Shown in pieces: positions 47,209 through 55,819 of a stretch of DNA of 56,000 bases (position 1 is the first letter of the stretch; each line of letters opens with the position of its first letter). The notes under the pieces were generated by a model. The model ran no database searches, had not been told where the DNA came from, and saw only the letters and a list, made by a program, of their open reading frames with translations. Location of the stretch: NCBI GenBank assembly GCA_017854255.1, contig JAFMIA010000014.1, forward strand, positions 1 through 56,000. Reading direction: 5' to 3'. Both the position numbers and the translations under genes were made by a program. This stretch comes from Pseudomonadales bacterium (GTDB lineage Bacteria > Pseudomonadota > Gammaproteobacteria > Pseudomonadales > Azotimanducaceae).

Positions 47209-48137
47209 TGCAAGCGTCCTCCTGTTGCGCTGCGGAAAACCTCATCGAGTTGTCCCTCATGCTGTTGAATCCATTCAGGCTGCCAGTGATTGGCTTTCAT
47301 CAATGCCTGCAGCGCCGCCAATGGGCCTTTCAATGCCTCAGCCGGGTAAACCCGAACGCCACCGCCATTAATCAATGCCACTCGACCGCATTGTGGCAAC
47401 TGAGAACAGGCCTGACTCAGGGCCTCATCACTCACCCCGTTGATCCGCAAGCTGACCGAGAGATGCCCTTCGGCACGTTGGCAAAGTCCTTCGGGCGTAT
47501 CATCCAGGACAATCTCTCCTGCGTTAATAATCATCGCCCTTGAACAGACTGCTGAAACTTCTTCTAAAATATGGGTTGAGATGATGACAATTTTTTGATC
47601 CGAGAGATCCAAGATCATTTGCCGAACCTGATGTTTTTGGTTTGGATCAAGCCCGTCGGTTGGCTCATCTAAAATCAAGATACTGGGATCATGGATCAAA
47701 GCCTGGGCGAGCCCCACTCGACGTTTATAACCCTTCGATAAGGTTTCGATTCGCTGATGCAGAACCGCTCTGAGCGAGACGGTATCGGTCACTCGGTCCA
47801 CCCATTGCCGAATCAGTGCGCCCCGAGCACCTCTGATTTCTGCAATGAACTTCAAAAAGGCAGCCACCGTCATCTCCTCGTAACTGGGCGCGCCCTCTGG
47901 CAGGTAACCCATCTCCGCCTGGGCCGCTTGACGGTGATTTGCAATGTCATAACCTTGAATGCGGACCGAGCCTGAAGAAGGCGTTAGAAATCCCGTAATC
48001 ATTTTCATGGTTGTTGATTTACCCGCGCCATTCGGCCCTAGAAAGCCCAGAACCGAACCAGCGCCTAATTCAAAGCTTAAATCCTTGACCACCGTCATCG
48101 ACCCAAACTGTTTTGTCAGATTTTCAACCTCAATCAA
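47205..48137 (-). CDS. ABC transporter ATP-binding protein, GldA-like
   Basis: A 310-residue ATPase. Walker A GPNGAGKST, signature LSKGYKRRVGLAQA and Walker B ILILDEPTDGLDPNQ are all present. The start is TTG (MIEVENLTKQF) with GGGAG seven bases before. It heads the four-gene cassette with GldF, GldG and DUF4340-like genes. Its direction is probably export. Confidence 0.92.
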   Translation of the reverse strand: MIEVENLTKQFGSMTVVKDLSFELGAGSVLGFLGPNGAGKSTTMKMITGFLTPSSGSVRIQGYDIANHRQAAQAEMGYLPEGAPSYEEMTVAAFLKFIAEIRGARGALIRQWVDRVTDTVSLRAVLHQRIETLSKGYKRRVGLAQALIHDPSILILDEPTDGLDPNQKHQVRQMILDLSDQKIVIISTHILEEVSAVCSRAMIINAGEIVLDDTPEGLCQRAEGHLSVSLRINGVSDEALSQACSQLPQCGRVALINGGGVRVYPAEALKGPLAALQALMKANHWQPEWIQQHEGQLDEVFRSATGGRLQ

Positions 48138-48540
48138 AACACACTCCCTGCTTCCTTAAACTTTATTGCGCGGCGCCTCATGCTCAACCCTTATTACCCA
48201 ATCACTATTGCGACGATCGGTTGTGTTATCAATCCCCACCGGTCCTGAACCGTAATGATTCGCCCGACCTTACAGACAACACAAATCAAAAAATGATCCA
48301 GCGCTTTGGGATTTTTTTAACATTCACGCGCCTCAAACAGCATCGCGTTTACCGACCGCATCAACCGGACTTGGAAACGGTTCGCATTGATTGCGCGTGC
48401 AATGCCCTTTTAGGCTAAACCTGTTTCCCGCACAGATCCTCCTAGGTACAATGCCCGGCAATACCCAACGACCAGGGCGTCCCTGCGCCCAAAAGCACAT
48501 CAACACTCTGTGCAAGGTTGTTCGCGCTAGGAGTCGCAGT
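48138..48540. other. Divergent intergenic region between gldA-like and HAD genes
   Basis: About 400 bases with no supported gene. A run of seven T at about 48310-48317 follows no strong hairpin. Promoters for both directions are expected; a TACAAT near 48447 is a weak -10 candidate for the HAD gene. Confidence 0.4.
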
Positions 48541-49230
48541 ATGTCTGTTTATTTTGAGCCCAGAGCCATTTTATTTGACCTGGATGGGACCCTGCTCGAC
48601 ACCGAGCCACTTTACACCCTTGCAACCCAGAAGGTACTGGATCCTTTTGGCATCACCTTTACGCTTGAATTCAAACGCACGATCGTGGGTCGACAAGCCT
48701 TACAGTCCGCTTTGATGACGGTTGAGCACTACGGCCTTGCGCTGACGCCCCAGGCTTTTCTCGATCAGCGGGCGCACTATTTAAATGACCTGTTCCCAAA
48801 CGCTGCGGCCATCGCTGGCGCGGAAGCGTTCCTGACCCTGTTAACCGAGCAGGGCATTCCCTTTGGCATCGCAACGAGTTCGAGTCGAGCGCTTTTTGAG
48901 CTCAAGCGCTCAACCAAACCGTGGCTGCAAGCGGTCGCCATCACGGTCTGCGGTGATGAGGTCAAAGAAAGCAAACCGGCGCCCGAAATTTTCTTAAAAA
49001 CAGCCGAAAAAATCGGCGTTGAGCGTGCAGATTGCCTAGTATTTGAAGATGCCGTGACGGGATTTCTCGCCGCAAAAGCGGCCGGTATGCCCGTGATCGG
49101 AATTGATAGCCCCTACTTGTTACCAGAGGATCGAAAGCATGCCCGCGGCATCGTTGTTGATTATCTGAATCTAATCAACAACGTCCAGCCGGTATTTGGC
49201 ATAACCTTGGATTCAGACCCGAGCTTTTGA
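48541..49230 (+). CDS. HAD-family hydrolase, beta-phosphoglucomutase-like
   Basis: A 229-residue haloacid dehalogenase-type phosphatase or mutase. Motif I is ILFDLDGTLLDTEP near the start, motif II lies at IATSSSRALF, motif III with the lysine in VKESKPAPEIFLK, and the acidic block is LVFEDAVTGFLAAKAAGM. This is the subfamily of phosphoglycolate phosphatase/beta-PGM proteins and pseudouridine-monophosphatase-like eukaryotic relatives. The start ATG follows TAGGAG. A longer open frame upstream has no family match. Confidence 0.88.
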   Translation: MSVYFEPRAILFDLDGTLLDTEPLYTLATQKVLDPFGITFTLEFKRTIVGRQALQSALMTVEHYGLALTPQAFLDQRAHYLNDLFPNAAAIAGAEAFLTLLTEQGIPFGIATSSSRALFELKRSTKPWLQAVAITVCGDEVKESKPAPEIFLKTAEKIGVERADCLVFEDAVTGFLAAKAAGMPVIGIDSPYLLPEDRKHARGIVVDYLNLINNVQPVFGITLDSDPSF

Positions 49231-49390
49231 CTCAATGCACATGAGCGCGGATCACGCCCAACCTGCGGCATGGCAATCCACGTACCCATCCTGGACAAAC
49301 ACAGGCCCGACCGTGCCCCACTGGCACCTAGGCCCACTTGATCAAAGCGTGGCATTACCGAGGTATCAAAACGATTATCGGGCGCGAAGG

Positions 49391-50308
49391 TTATGCCCCA
49401 GCCTCCGGCGCAGTCGTTGTGGTCATTGGCCATTCATCCCGCGCGGCCCACTCCGACAAGGAATGATCATACAGCATGATGTTTTCGGTTCGTCCCAGCA
49501 GGGCGAGCGCAAAGATGGGAATTGCGGCCGCGATCCCGCCGCCGCAATAGGTGGCAACCGTTTTGTCCGGGGTGACCCCTGCTGCTTCAAAAATCGACTG
49601 TAAGGCGCTGGCTTCTTCAAAGCAAAATCGATCATTCAAAAATCGACTGTAAGGCGTACTGACCGAGCCCTGAATATGACCTGGCCGGCCGTAGTGCGGG
49701 CCAACACCGTCGAACTGTTGCTTAGACAAGGCATTCAGCAAGCACAGTTGCGAACTGGGTAACTGCCCCGCTAATGTATCGCCATCGATCACTTGCTCTG
49801 CCTGATAACGCGCAGCATAGGCGGTTGTTGGAACGGGCTCTATGGCCGTTGACAGCGCCAGTCCCAAGGCCTGCCAAGCAGGCAAACCGCCATCTAACAC
49901 CAACACCTGGTGATGGCCAAACACCTTGAACAACCACCAAACTCGGCAAGCCCACATGGGATGATTCGCCGCATACACCACAACCGTATCCGTGTCAGAA
50001 ACCCCAGCAAGCTGCATTGCTGATTCAAACTGCGCAACACTCGGCACCGTAAACCGAAAAGGTGACGTGTTATCCGACAAGTCATTTTGTAGATCAAGAT
50101 ACACGGCGGAAGGAATATGACCTGCTTCATAGTCGGCTCGTCCCGAGACACCGCTAAAATCTCCTGAAGGCAGTACTTTTAAGTGCGTCGTGACGTCGAT
50201 CACTCTCAGGCTTGATTCGCCCAGACGCGCACTGAGTTGCTGCGCCGAGATCAAATGCTGGCCTCGATGTCCGCTCAGCGACGACTCGGTTGATGGTTTA
50301 TTCGTCAT
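49391..50308 (-). CDS. Rhodanese/3-mercaptopyruvate sulfurtransferase
   Basis: A 305-residue two-domain rhodanese, probably thiosulfate or 3-mercaptopyruvate:cyanide sulfurtransferase. Domain 1 has ISAQQLSARLGESSLRVIDV and AGHIPSAVYLDL; domain 2 has the active-site cysteine in ATYCGGGIAAA, where SseA has CGSGVTA. Start ATG with GGAG upstream. A 22-bp direct repeat lies inside it (separate entry). It is convergent with the HAD gene 160 bp away. Confidence 0.88.
   Translation of the reverse strand: MTNKPSTESSLSGHRGQHLISAQQLSARLGESSLRVIDVTTHLKVLPSGDFSGVSGRADYEAGHIPSAVYLDLQNDLSDNTSPFRFTVPSVAQFESAMQLAGVSDTDTVVVYAANHPMWACRVWWLFKVFGHHQVLVLDGGLPAWQALGLALSTAIEPVPTTAYAARYQAEQVIDGDTLAGQLPSSQLCLLNALSKQQFDGVGPHYGRPGHIQGSVSTPYSRFLNDRFCFEEASALQSIFEAAGVTPDKTVATYCGGGIAAAIPIFALALLGRTENIMLYDHSLSEWAARDEWPMTTTTAPEAGA
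49586..49656. repeat. 22-bp direct repeat inside the sulfurtransferase gene
   Basis: Identical 22-bp copies occupy 49586-49607 and 49635-49656. The 49-bp offset is not a multiple of three, so they encode different residues (LQSIFEA and PYSRFLN, both usual for the rhodanese family). It could be chance or a slippage-prone repeat. Confidence 0.8.
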
Positions 50309-50598
50309 GCCCTGTCTCCTATCTTTTTTAAAGCCGCTACCTCGCCGATTGTTCTATCCCGAAGATTGAGCGCTTGACGCCCACGAGCCCTCGATTTCTG
50401 AACTCACTCGTTTTATGGCGCACCTTTTCCGCAATGACAAACGCGCCCAGCCATCTGGAACCTTTGGGTCATTCGCCAATATCAACCGGTTTTTTCGACC
50501 AACATCTCGAAGGCTTTCTTTTAAAGCGCAATAACGGTACCGTCATTATGCGTTTATTTTAAAAGCCCTTCACTGCCTAAAATAAGGTGTTCCACACT
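50309..50598. other. Intergenic region before the MFS operon
   Basis: Nothing that I would call a gene. A 62-codon frame at 50374-50562 has no ribosome binding site or family match. The region probably contains the promoters of the sulfurtransferase and MFS genes. Confidence 0.4.
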
Positions 50599-51876
50599 AT
50601 GCACCCACCGATTCCAGACCGCCAGAGACGATATACTTTGTTTGTCTTGGTATTGGTCTTCACCTCTAGCCACATCGACCGCCAAATCATGGGGATTTTA
50701 GGGCAGCCCATCAAAGAGTCCTTGCTCATCAGCGATACCCAACTGGGCCTGTTAACCGGCATCATGTTCGCCGTCTTTTATGCAACCCTCGGCATGCCGA
50801 TGGCGATGTGGGCAGATCGCCACAATCGCCGCAACCTCATTTCTTTTTCCGTCTTTCTGTGGAGTCTCATGACGGCCCTTTGCGGGGCAGCCGTGAACTT
50901 TACGCAATTACTGTTATTTAGAATTGGGGTCGGGGTGGGTGAGGCGGGCTCTAACCCACCGTCGCATTCTATGATTGCGGACCTATACCCGCCCGCACAA
51001 CGCGCAACCGCTATGGCGATCTTTGGCACCGGCATCAACTGGGGCATCCTGCTTGGGTTCCTGCTTGGGGGCTGGATCAATGAATGGTTTGGCTGGCGGA
51101 CCGCATTTGTGGTTGTCGGCCTGCCAGGCATCCTGCTGGCTGCCCTGGTCCGATTTACCGTGATCGAGCCGCCCCGGGGTTATTCGGAGGCCAATACCAA
51201 CCCAGTGGTCCCGCCAGGATTTTGGGAAGTTGTGCGGTTTATGTGGGGAAACCCGGTCTTGCGACACGTGGTCGCAGCCGGCGCCCTGATTTCTTTTACC
51301 GGTTATGCGTCCATCATTTGGATTCCAATTTACCTGGTTCGGATCCATGAGATGGGCACTGGCGAAGTCGGCAGCTACCTCGCGCTGATGATTGGCTTGG
51401 GCGGCGCCCTCGGTATTTACCTAGGCGGGCGGCTTGCAGATTTTTTATCCGCACGTCATGGCGAACATTGGCTTCCTTGGATCATCGCAATTGCCAACTT
51501 AATTGCAGCACCGCTTTTATATTTTGCGTTTACGGCCGAGACGCCGATGGGCGCAATTGCGGCTTACGTGATTCCCGCGATGCTCGGGACAGTCTATGTG
51601 GCGCCAGGATTTGCGCTGATTCAGAATCAAACGCCGGTTGAGATGCGATCGGTTGCAGCGGCCATTAACCTTTTTATCACCAACATCATCGGCCTCGGTT
51701 TGGGCCCGTTCAGCGTGGGGTTTTTCAGTGACTATTTCGCAACCGACTATGGCCAAGACGGCTTGCGTTATGGCCTGATGACCACCCTGGTCGTGATCGC
51801 ATGGGGAATCTACCATTATTACCGGTGTGGACAGCTCATTCGATCGAAAGCATCAGGTTATGTCTCGGCAACCTGA
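50599..51876 (+). CDS. MFS transporter
   Basis: A 425-residue major facilitator with twelve predicted membrane segments. The first half contains SHIDRQIMGILGQPIKESLLI and the loop WADRHNRRNLISFSVF; FGTGINWGILLGFLLGGWIN is a spinster-like feature. The ATG follows AAGGTG; a GTG four codons upstream is less likely. It overlaps the GST gene by 17 bases, so it is the first gene of an MFS-GST-MBL unit. Substrate unknown. Confidence 0.85.
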   Translation: MHPPIPDRQRRYTLFVLVLVFTSSHIDRQIMGILGQPIKESLLISDTQLGLLTGIMFAVFYATLGMPMAMWADRHNRRNLISFSVFLWSLMTALCGAAVNFTQLLLFRIGVGVGEAGSNPPSHSMIADLYPPAQRATAMAIFGTGINWGILLGFLLGGWINEWFGWRTAFVVVGLPGILLAALVRFTVIEPPRGYSEANTNPVVPPGFWEVVRFMWGNPVLRHVVAAGALISFTGYASIIWIPIYLVRIHEMGTGEVGSYLALMIGLGGALGIYLGGRLADFLSARHGEHWLPWIIAIANLIAAPLLYFAFTAETPMGAIAAYVIPAMLGTVYVAPGFALIQNQTPVEMRSVAAAINLFITNIIGLGLGPFSVGFFSDYFATDYGQDGLRYGLMTTLVVIAWGIYHYYRCGQLIRSKASGYVSAT

Positions 51877-52495
51877 ACTCATCGTTTGGGGTGCCGGCAC
51901 CAGCCGGACGCTGCGCGTGCACTGGATGCTCGCCGAGCTCAACCTCGAATACGACAATAAAAAAGTTGGGCCGAGAACGGGCGAAACCCAAACCGAGGCC
52001 TATAAAGCGATCAACCCGAAAGGGAAGATTCCGGTTCTGGTCCACGGTGATCTCATTATCTCAGAGAGTTTTGCCATTGCTCGATACCTTCGTCGAACGT
52101 TCAAGGGGCTCACGCTCGATCAGGATCAATTAAGTCCAGAAGGCGTTGCACGCTTTGATGAACTCGCCTCCTTTATGCTCATGGAGCTCGACGCAACCAG
52201 CCTTTATATTATCCGGCGGCATGTTGATCTCGCGTCGATTTATGGCGAGGCGCCCAATGCCGTCATCAGTGCCAAAGCCTACTTCTGTAAAATGCTGGGT
52301 GAGGGATTCTCAGCCTCTGAACTTGCCGAGTTTGTTTGGGGGCACTGCTTTTCAGAACTCGATATCCTGCTTACGACGATCTTAGATTGGGCAGACGCCG
52401 TTGATATTGCGTTACCAGCGCATTGCCACGCCTACCGTTATCGAATGCACCAGCGCCCAGGGTATCGATTGGGCAAAACCAATAACAAACCTTAA
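51860..52495 (+). CDS. Glutathione S-transferase family protein
   Basis: A 211-residue protein with a thioredoxin-like N-terminal domain (ELIVWGAGTSRTLRVHWML, PKGKIPVLVHGDLIISES) and a helical C-terminal domain. The SRTLRV start of the active-site helix and IPVL cis-proline are typical of GSTs. The ATG overlaps the MFS gene by 17 bases with AGG before it. In this context it probably detoxifies or processes the compound handled by the transporter and MBL gene. Confidence 0.85.
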   Translation: MSRQPELIVWGAGTSRTLRVHWMLAELNLEYDNKKVGPRTGETQTEAYKAINPKGKIPVLVHGDLIISESFAIARYLRRTFKGLTLDQDQLSPEGVARFDELASFMLMELDATSLYIIRRHVDLASIYGEAPNAVISAKAYFCKMLGEGFSASELAEFVWGHCFSELDILLTTILDWADAVDIALPAHCHAYRYRMHQRPGYRLGKTNNKP

Positions 52496-52554
52496 CCACC
52501 AAGGCGCGCGCTTAGCCTTGCACAACCCAACCCTTTTTACTTCAGGAACTATGC

Positions 52555-53853
52555 ATGTCTCAATTACTCGAACTCTCCGCTGGCATCCTTGACGGCACCA
52601 CCGACCCCGACGGCACAGGCCCGGTCAATCGCATCAATTTTCAACTGTCCTCGATTACCGATCGCGTTGCATTGGTTGAGGCCTTTTCACACTGCGTTTT
52701 ATTCGAAACCGATGACGGCCTGCTCGGATTCGATACCTCGAGTGTACAAGGCGGCGAACGGGTTGTGTCCGCTATTCGTAACTGGCGACAAGCGCCATTT
52801 CACACCTTGGTCTATACCCATGGCCATCTGGATCACGTTGGGGGCTGCGGCGCCTTTATGGAGAGCGCAAGAGCACACGGTCATGCCAGGCCGACGCTCG
52901 TCGGTCATGAGAACATTAAACCGCGCATGGACCGCTACCACCTAACCGATGGCTACAACGCCACGATCAATCGCCGGCAATTCGGTCAGTTTTCCCGCCG
53001 GGGTTACGATATCACTAGCGACAACGCGTTCTTACCCAATACCGCAGAGGCGCCGGACATTACCTATCGAGACAAGATGACCCTGGATGTTGGCGGGCTC
53101 ACTGTGGAGCTGAATCATGAGAAGGGCGAAACGGATGATCATACCTGGGGCTGGATTCCAGCCCACAAGGCGATCTGTTCCGGTGACTTTTTTATCTGGT
53201 GCTTTCCGAATGCCGGCAACCCTCAGAAAGTACAACGATACCCGATGGAGTGGGCACGTGCCTTACGAGATATGGCCAGCAAGGGTGCCGAGCTTTTACT
53301 ACCCGCGCACGGTCTACCGATCGCGGGCGCAGACCGAATACAACTTGTGCTGACGGACGTCGCATCAGCCCTTGAGTACCTGGTTCAAGAAACCCTTCAA
53401 AGGATGAACGAAGGCGCCAAGTTAGACGACATCCTTCAGGAGGTGCACCTGGACCCTTCGATCCTTGAGAAACCCTACCTAAGACCCACTTACGATGAGC
53501 CAGAATTTATTATCCGTAATATTTGGCGATTGTATGGCGGCTGGTATGACGGCAACCCCGCGCGACTCAAGCCAGCGCCCGACCAGGTATTGGCGGCTGA
53601 ACTTGCAAGCCTCGCAGGCGGCACCCTTGCCTTAGCAGAGCGCGCCTCAACGCTTATGACACGCGATATCCGGCTGGCGTGTCATCTCGTTGAACTCGCG
53701 GTGCAGTCCGACCCTTTGAATCAAGCCGCGCACGAAATCAGAGCAGCAATCTATCAACACCGCCGAAACCAAGAAACCTCACTCATGGCAAAGGGCATTT
53801 ATGGCGCGGCAGTGAACGAATCCATTGCTGTCATAAGCGATGATCGCGCTTAA
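52555..53853 (+). CDS. MBL-fold hydrolase related to alkyl sulfatases
   Basis: A 432-residue metallo-beta-lactamase-fold enzyme. The metal motif is THGHLDHVGG (HxHxDH), followed by GETDDHTWGWIP and ICSGDFFIW, and LPAHGLPI supplies further ligands. The C-terminal part (about 270-430) resembles the dimerization region of alkyl sulfatases such as SdsA1/BDS1. It has a short spacing to the GST gene (59 bp) and is convergent with the EVE gene, sharing TTAA. Sulfatase activity is only an inference. Confidence 0.8.
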   Translation: MSQLLELSAGILDGTTDPDGTGPVNRINFQLSSITDRVALVEAFSHCVLFETDDGLLGFDTSSVQGGERVVSAIRNWRQAPFHTLVYTHGHLDHVGGCGAFMESARAHGHARPTLVGHENIKPRMDRYHLTDGYNATINRRQFGQFSRRGYDITSDNAFLPNTAEAPDITYRDKMTLDVGGLTVELNHEKGETDDHTWGWIPAHKAICSGDFFIWCFPNAGNPQKVQRYPMEWARALRDMASKGAELLLPAHGLPIAGADRIQLVLTDVASALEYLVQETLQRMNEGAKLDDILQEVHLDPSILEKPYLRPTYDEPEFIIRNIWRLYGGWYDGNPARLKPAPDQVLAAELASLAGGTLALAERASTLMTRDIRLACHLVELAVQSDPLNQAAHEIRAAIYQHRRNQETSLMAKGIYGAAVNESIAVISDDRA

Positions 53854-54311
53854 ACACCCGCCAAGGCCATAACGGCGCGCCACTGATCCTGGTTAATCGG
53901 CAGGACTGACAGCCGGCTGCCTTTTCGGGTGAGGGGCGAGCCTTCAAACGCAGGCGTCCGTTTTAACATCGTCAAGGGAACCACTTTTGGGAAAGCGCGC
54001 ACCAGCGCTAGGTCTACGGCGGTCCAGCGCGGTTGGCATTGCTTCGATGAGGCATCAAAGTAAGGCGATTTTGGGTCAAATTGTAAAGGATCAGGATAGG
54101 GCTTGCGCACCACTTCCAATTGCGCAACGACCCCAATCTCCGCGCAACTGGCATGATACAGCAGCACCTCATCCTTCAAATCCATCGCACGCAAAAAGTT
54201 TCGCGCCTGATAGTTTCGTACGCCATCCCAGACGAGACTTGCAGGCCCTGCTGCCTGAAAGGCTAAAAGACCGCCGTCCGTAGGTTCCGTTTTAACGAGC
54301 CAGTAAGCCAT
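53850..54311 (-). CDS. EVE domain protein
   Basis: A 153-residue protein of the EVE (PUA-like) family. It begins MAYWLVKTEPTDGGL and contains WDGVRNYQARNFLRAM, landmarks of the group that includes thymocyte nuclear protein 1. EVE domains bind modified bases in DNA or RNA. GAGGTG precedes the ATG. The gene ends on a TTAA shared with the MBL gene. Confidence 0.92.
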   Translation of the reverse strand: MAYWLVKTEPTDGGLLAFQAAGPASLVWDGVRNYQARNFLRAMDLKDEVLLYHASCAEIGVVAQLEVVRKPYPDPLQFDPKSPYFDASSKQCQPRWTAVDLALVRAFPKVVPLTMLKRTPAFEGSPLTRKGSRLSVLPINQDQWRAVMALAGV

Positions 54312-54354
54312 TTAACACCTCAAAGCATCAAAAGCCCCAGCCATTCAAAAGGGG

Positions 54355-54972
54355 TCACCCCTGGGCATCGATTTTGAGCCGGTAAAGTCGTCCTAACCGC
54401 ATCATGCCCCAAAGCAATACGAAGGCGCCAACCGTGTCGCCAATCACATAGCCAAATAGACGCGGCAACACCTCAACCTCATCCAGCCCGCTCAACACCA
54501 AAATCAGCACAATGCCTAAACCATTGATGAGCGCCGCGACAAAACTCACCAGAACGAGGCCTCGCCACTGTCGTGCTGACCCAAGCCCCGGCTTGAATTC
54601 AACGCCGAGTAACTCAAAAACTTTAAATGCCAAATAACCGCAAACGACGCCCGGAATTATGCTCCACAAAGGATAGATACCGTTATCTAACCCCAGAAAA
54701 TTGCTCAACAGAGCGCCGATCGTCAACGGCATAATCGATCGCGCCCCAACCAAAAACGCCGCAAGAATTCTAATGCCGTGGGGTAAAAAAATCAGGCTCG
54801 TAAAGGCCAGAAGCGGGTGATCATAAAGACCATCTTGAATGAGCTTGACCCCATATTTCACGATCACCATAGCGCTAGCATAACCAAGCGACACGATAAC
54901 CGTCAGCTCAAGCTCTGTGATCAAGCGATCAATCAAGGTGCGAGGCTTGGATTGCAGATGCGATTTTGCCAC
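54355..54972 (-). CDS. Integral membrane protein, MASE1-like
   Basis: A protein of about 205 residues with five or six membrane segments. FLPHGIRILAAFLVGARSIMP resembles the start of MASE1-type sensor domains, and no kinase or cyclase domain follows. I start at the GTG at 54972, with AAAGGACG six bases upstream; an earlier TTG at 55023 lacks a site. Probably an orphan membrane sensor or transport-like protein; function unknown. It lies 61 bp after the Lys-rich small gene. Confidence 0.7.
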   Translation of the reverse strand: MAKSHLQSKPRTLIDRLITELELTVIVSLGYASAMVIVKYGVKLIQDGLYDHPLLAFTSLIFLPHGIRILAAFLVGARSIMPLTIGALLSNFLGLDNGIYPLWSIIPGVVCGYLAFKVFELLGVEFKPGLGSARQWRGLVLVSFVAALINGLGIVLILVLSGLDEVEVLPRLFGYVIGDTVGAFVLLWGMMRLGRLYRLKIDAQG

Positions 54973-55033
54973 GCTGCGTCCTTTGTGTAAGAAATCGAGC
55001 GCATTTCCGTTTGCGCTCGGCAATCTTTAGCCC

Positions 55034-55213
55034 TTATCGTTTCTTTTTGGGCTTATTGCCTTTCTTTTTTTTGGGGTTACGGGCCACTGTTTTAGGGCTT
55101 GCTTGTTCTCGCGCTACTTGAAACGCTTGCTTCATCGCCTCAAATTTTTCACGCTTTTTTGCTTCGATATGGGAATCTTTTGAGCCCTCGAACGAAATGA
55201 CGTTGTCAGACAT
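55034..55213 (-). CDS. Small lysine-rich hypothetical protein
   Basis: A 59-residue protein starting MSDNVISFEGS, with a basic lysine-rich tail (NPKKKKGNKPKKKR) and a helical middle. GGAG precedes the ATG by 8 bases, so translation is plausible. The tail suggests nucleic-acid or ribosome binding; I recognise no family. It is divergent from the next gene. Confidence 0.6.
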   Translation of the reverse strand: MSDNVISFEGSKDSHIEAKKREKFEAMKQAFQVAREQASPKTVARNPKKKKGNKPKKKR

Positions 55214-55363
55214 GTCGCTGTCTCCAAACACAACCTAATCGGAATTTTAATGTGCCACATTGGCGAGCGTTATCAAACCTTTTCAGCCATTCATTTTGAA
55301 TGGCACTGTTTAACACGGACCTTTACACTCTTCGACACGCAATCAACCCTTGAGAGCATCTCC

Positions 55364-55819
55364 ATGAATCCACTCCAGCGACTCAAAACCTTATTCTTGA
55401 TGGTGCTTATCGCAGGGCCAGCAGTCGGCCTCGCCAAAGCCGAAACCCCTGATGTGATGGCGCTTGCGACGCTAGATCGTTTTATGGCTGCGTTTAATGA
55501 TCAAGACATCAAAGCCTGGGCCGCGACTTTGCACTACCCCCACGTTCGGTTTGCCAGCAGCCAAGTGATGATTTATGACTCCGCGGCGACCTTCCAAGAT
55601 CGTTCGGTCTTCCCGACATTGCAAGCCGCCGGTTGGCATCATTCGCTTTGGACGAGCCGCACCATCACCCTATCGTCTGACACCAAAGTGCACATCGATA
55701 CCGAATTTGAGCGACGAAATGCCAACAATGAAACGATTGGGCGATATCGATCGTTGTACATCGTCACGAAAATAGAGGGTCATTGGGGGATTCAGGCGCG
55801 ATCGAGCCTTGCGCCCTGA
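55364..55819 (+). CDS. Secreted NTF2-like (SnoaL-type) protein
   Basis: A 151-residue protein with signal peptide MNPLQRLKTLFLMVLIAG... cleaved after about residue 26 (ALAKAE region). The mature part, from DVMALATLDRFMAAFNDQDI, resembles the NTF2/SnoaL fold. The ATG at 55364 is chosen for the signal peptide; upstream in-frame codons are not supported. Function unknown. Confidence 0.65.
   Translation: MNPLQRLKTLFLMVLIAGPAVGLAKAETPDVMALATLDRFMAAFNDQDIKAWAATLHYPHVRFASSQVMIYDSAATFQDRSVFPTLQAAGWHHSLWTSRTITLSSDTKVHIDTEFERRNANNETIGRYRSLYIVTKIEGHWGIQARSSLAP

Noticed and set aside
48391-48540. Longer N-terminus of the HAD gene
   Set aside because: It does not match the family, and TAGGAG precedes the ATG at 48541.
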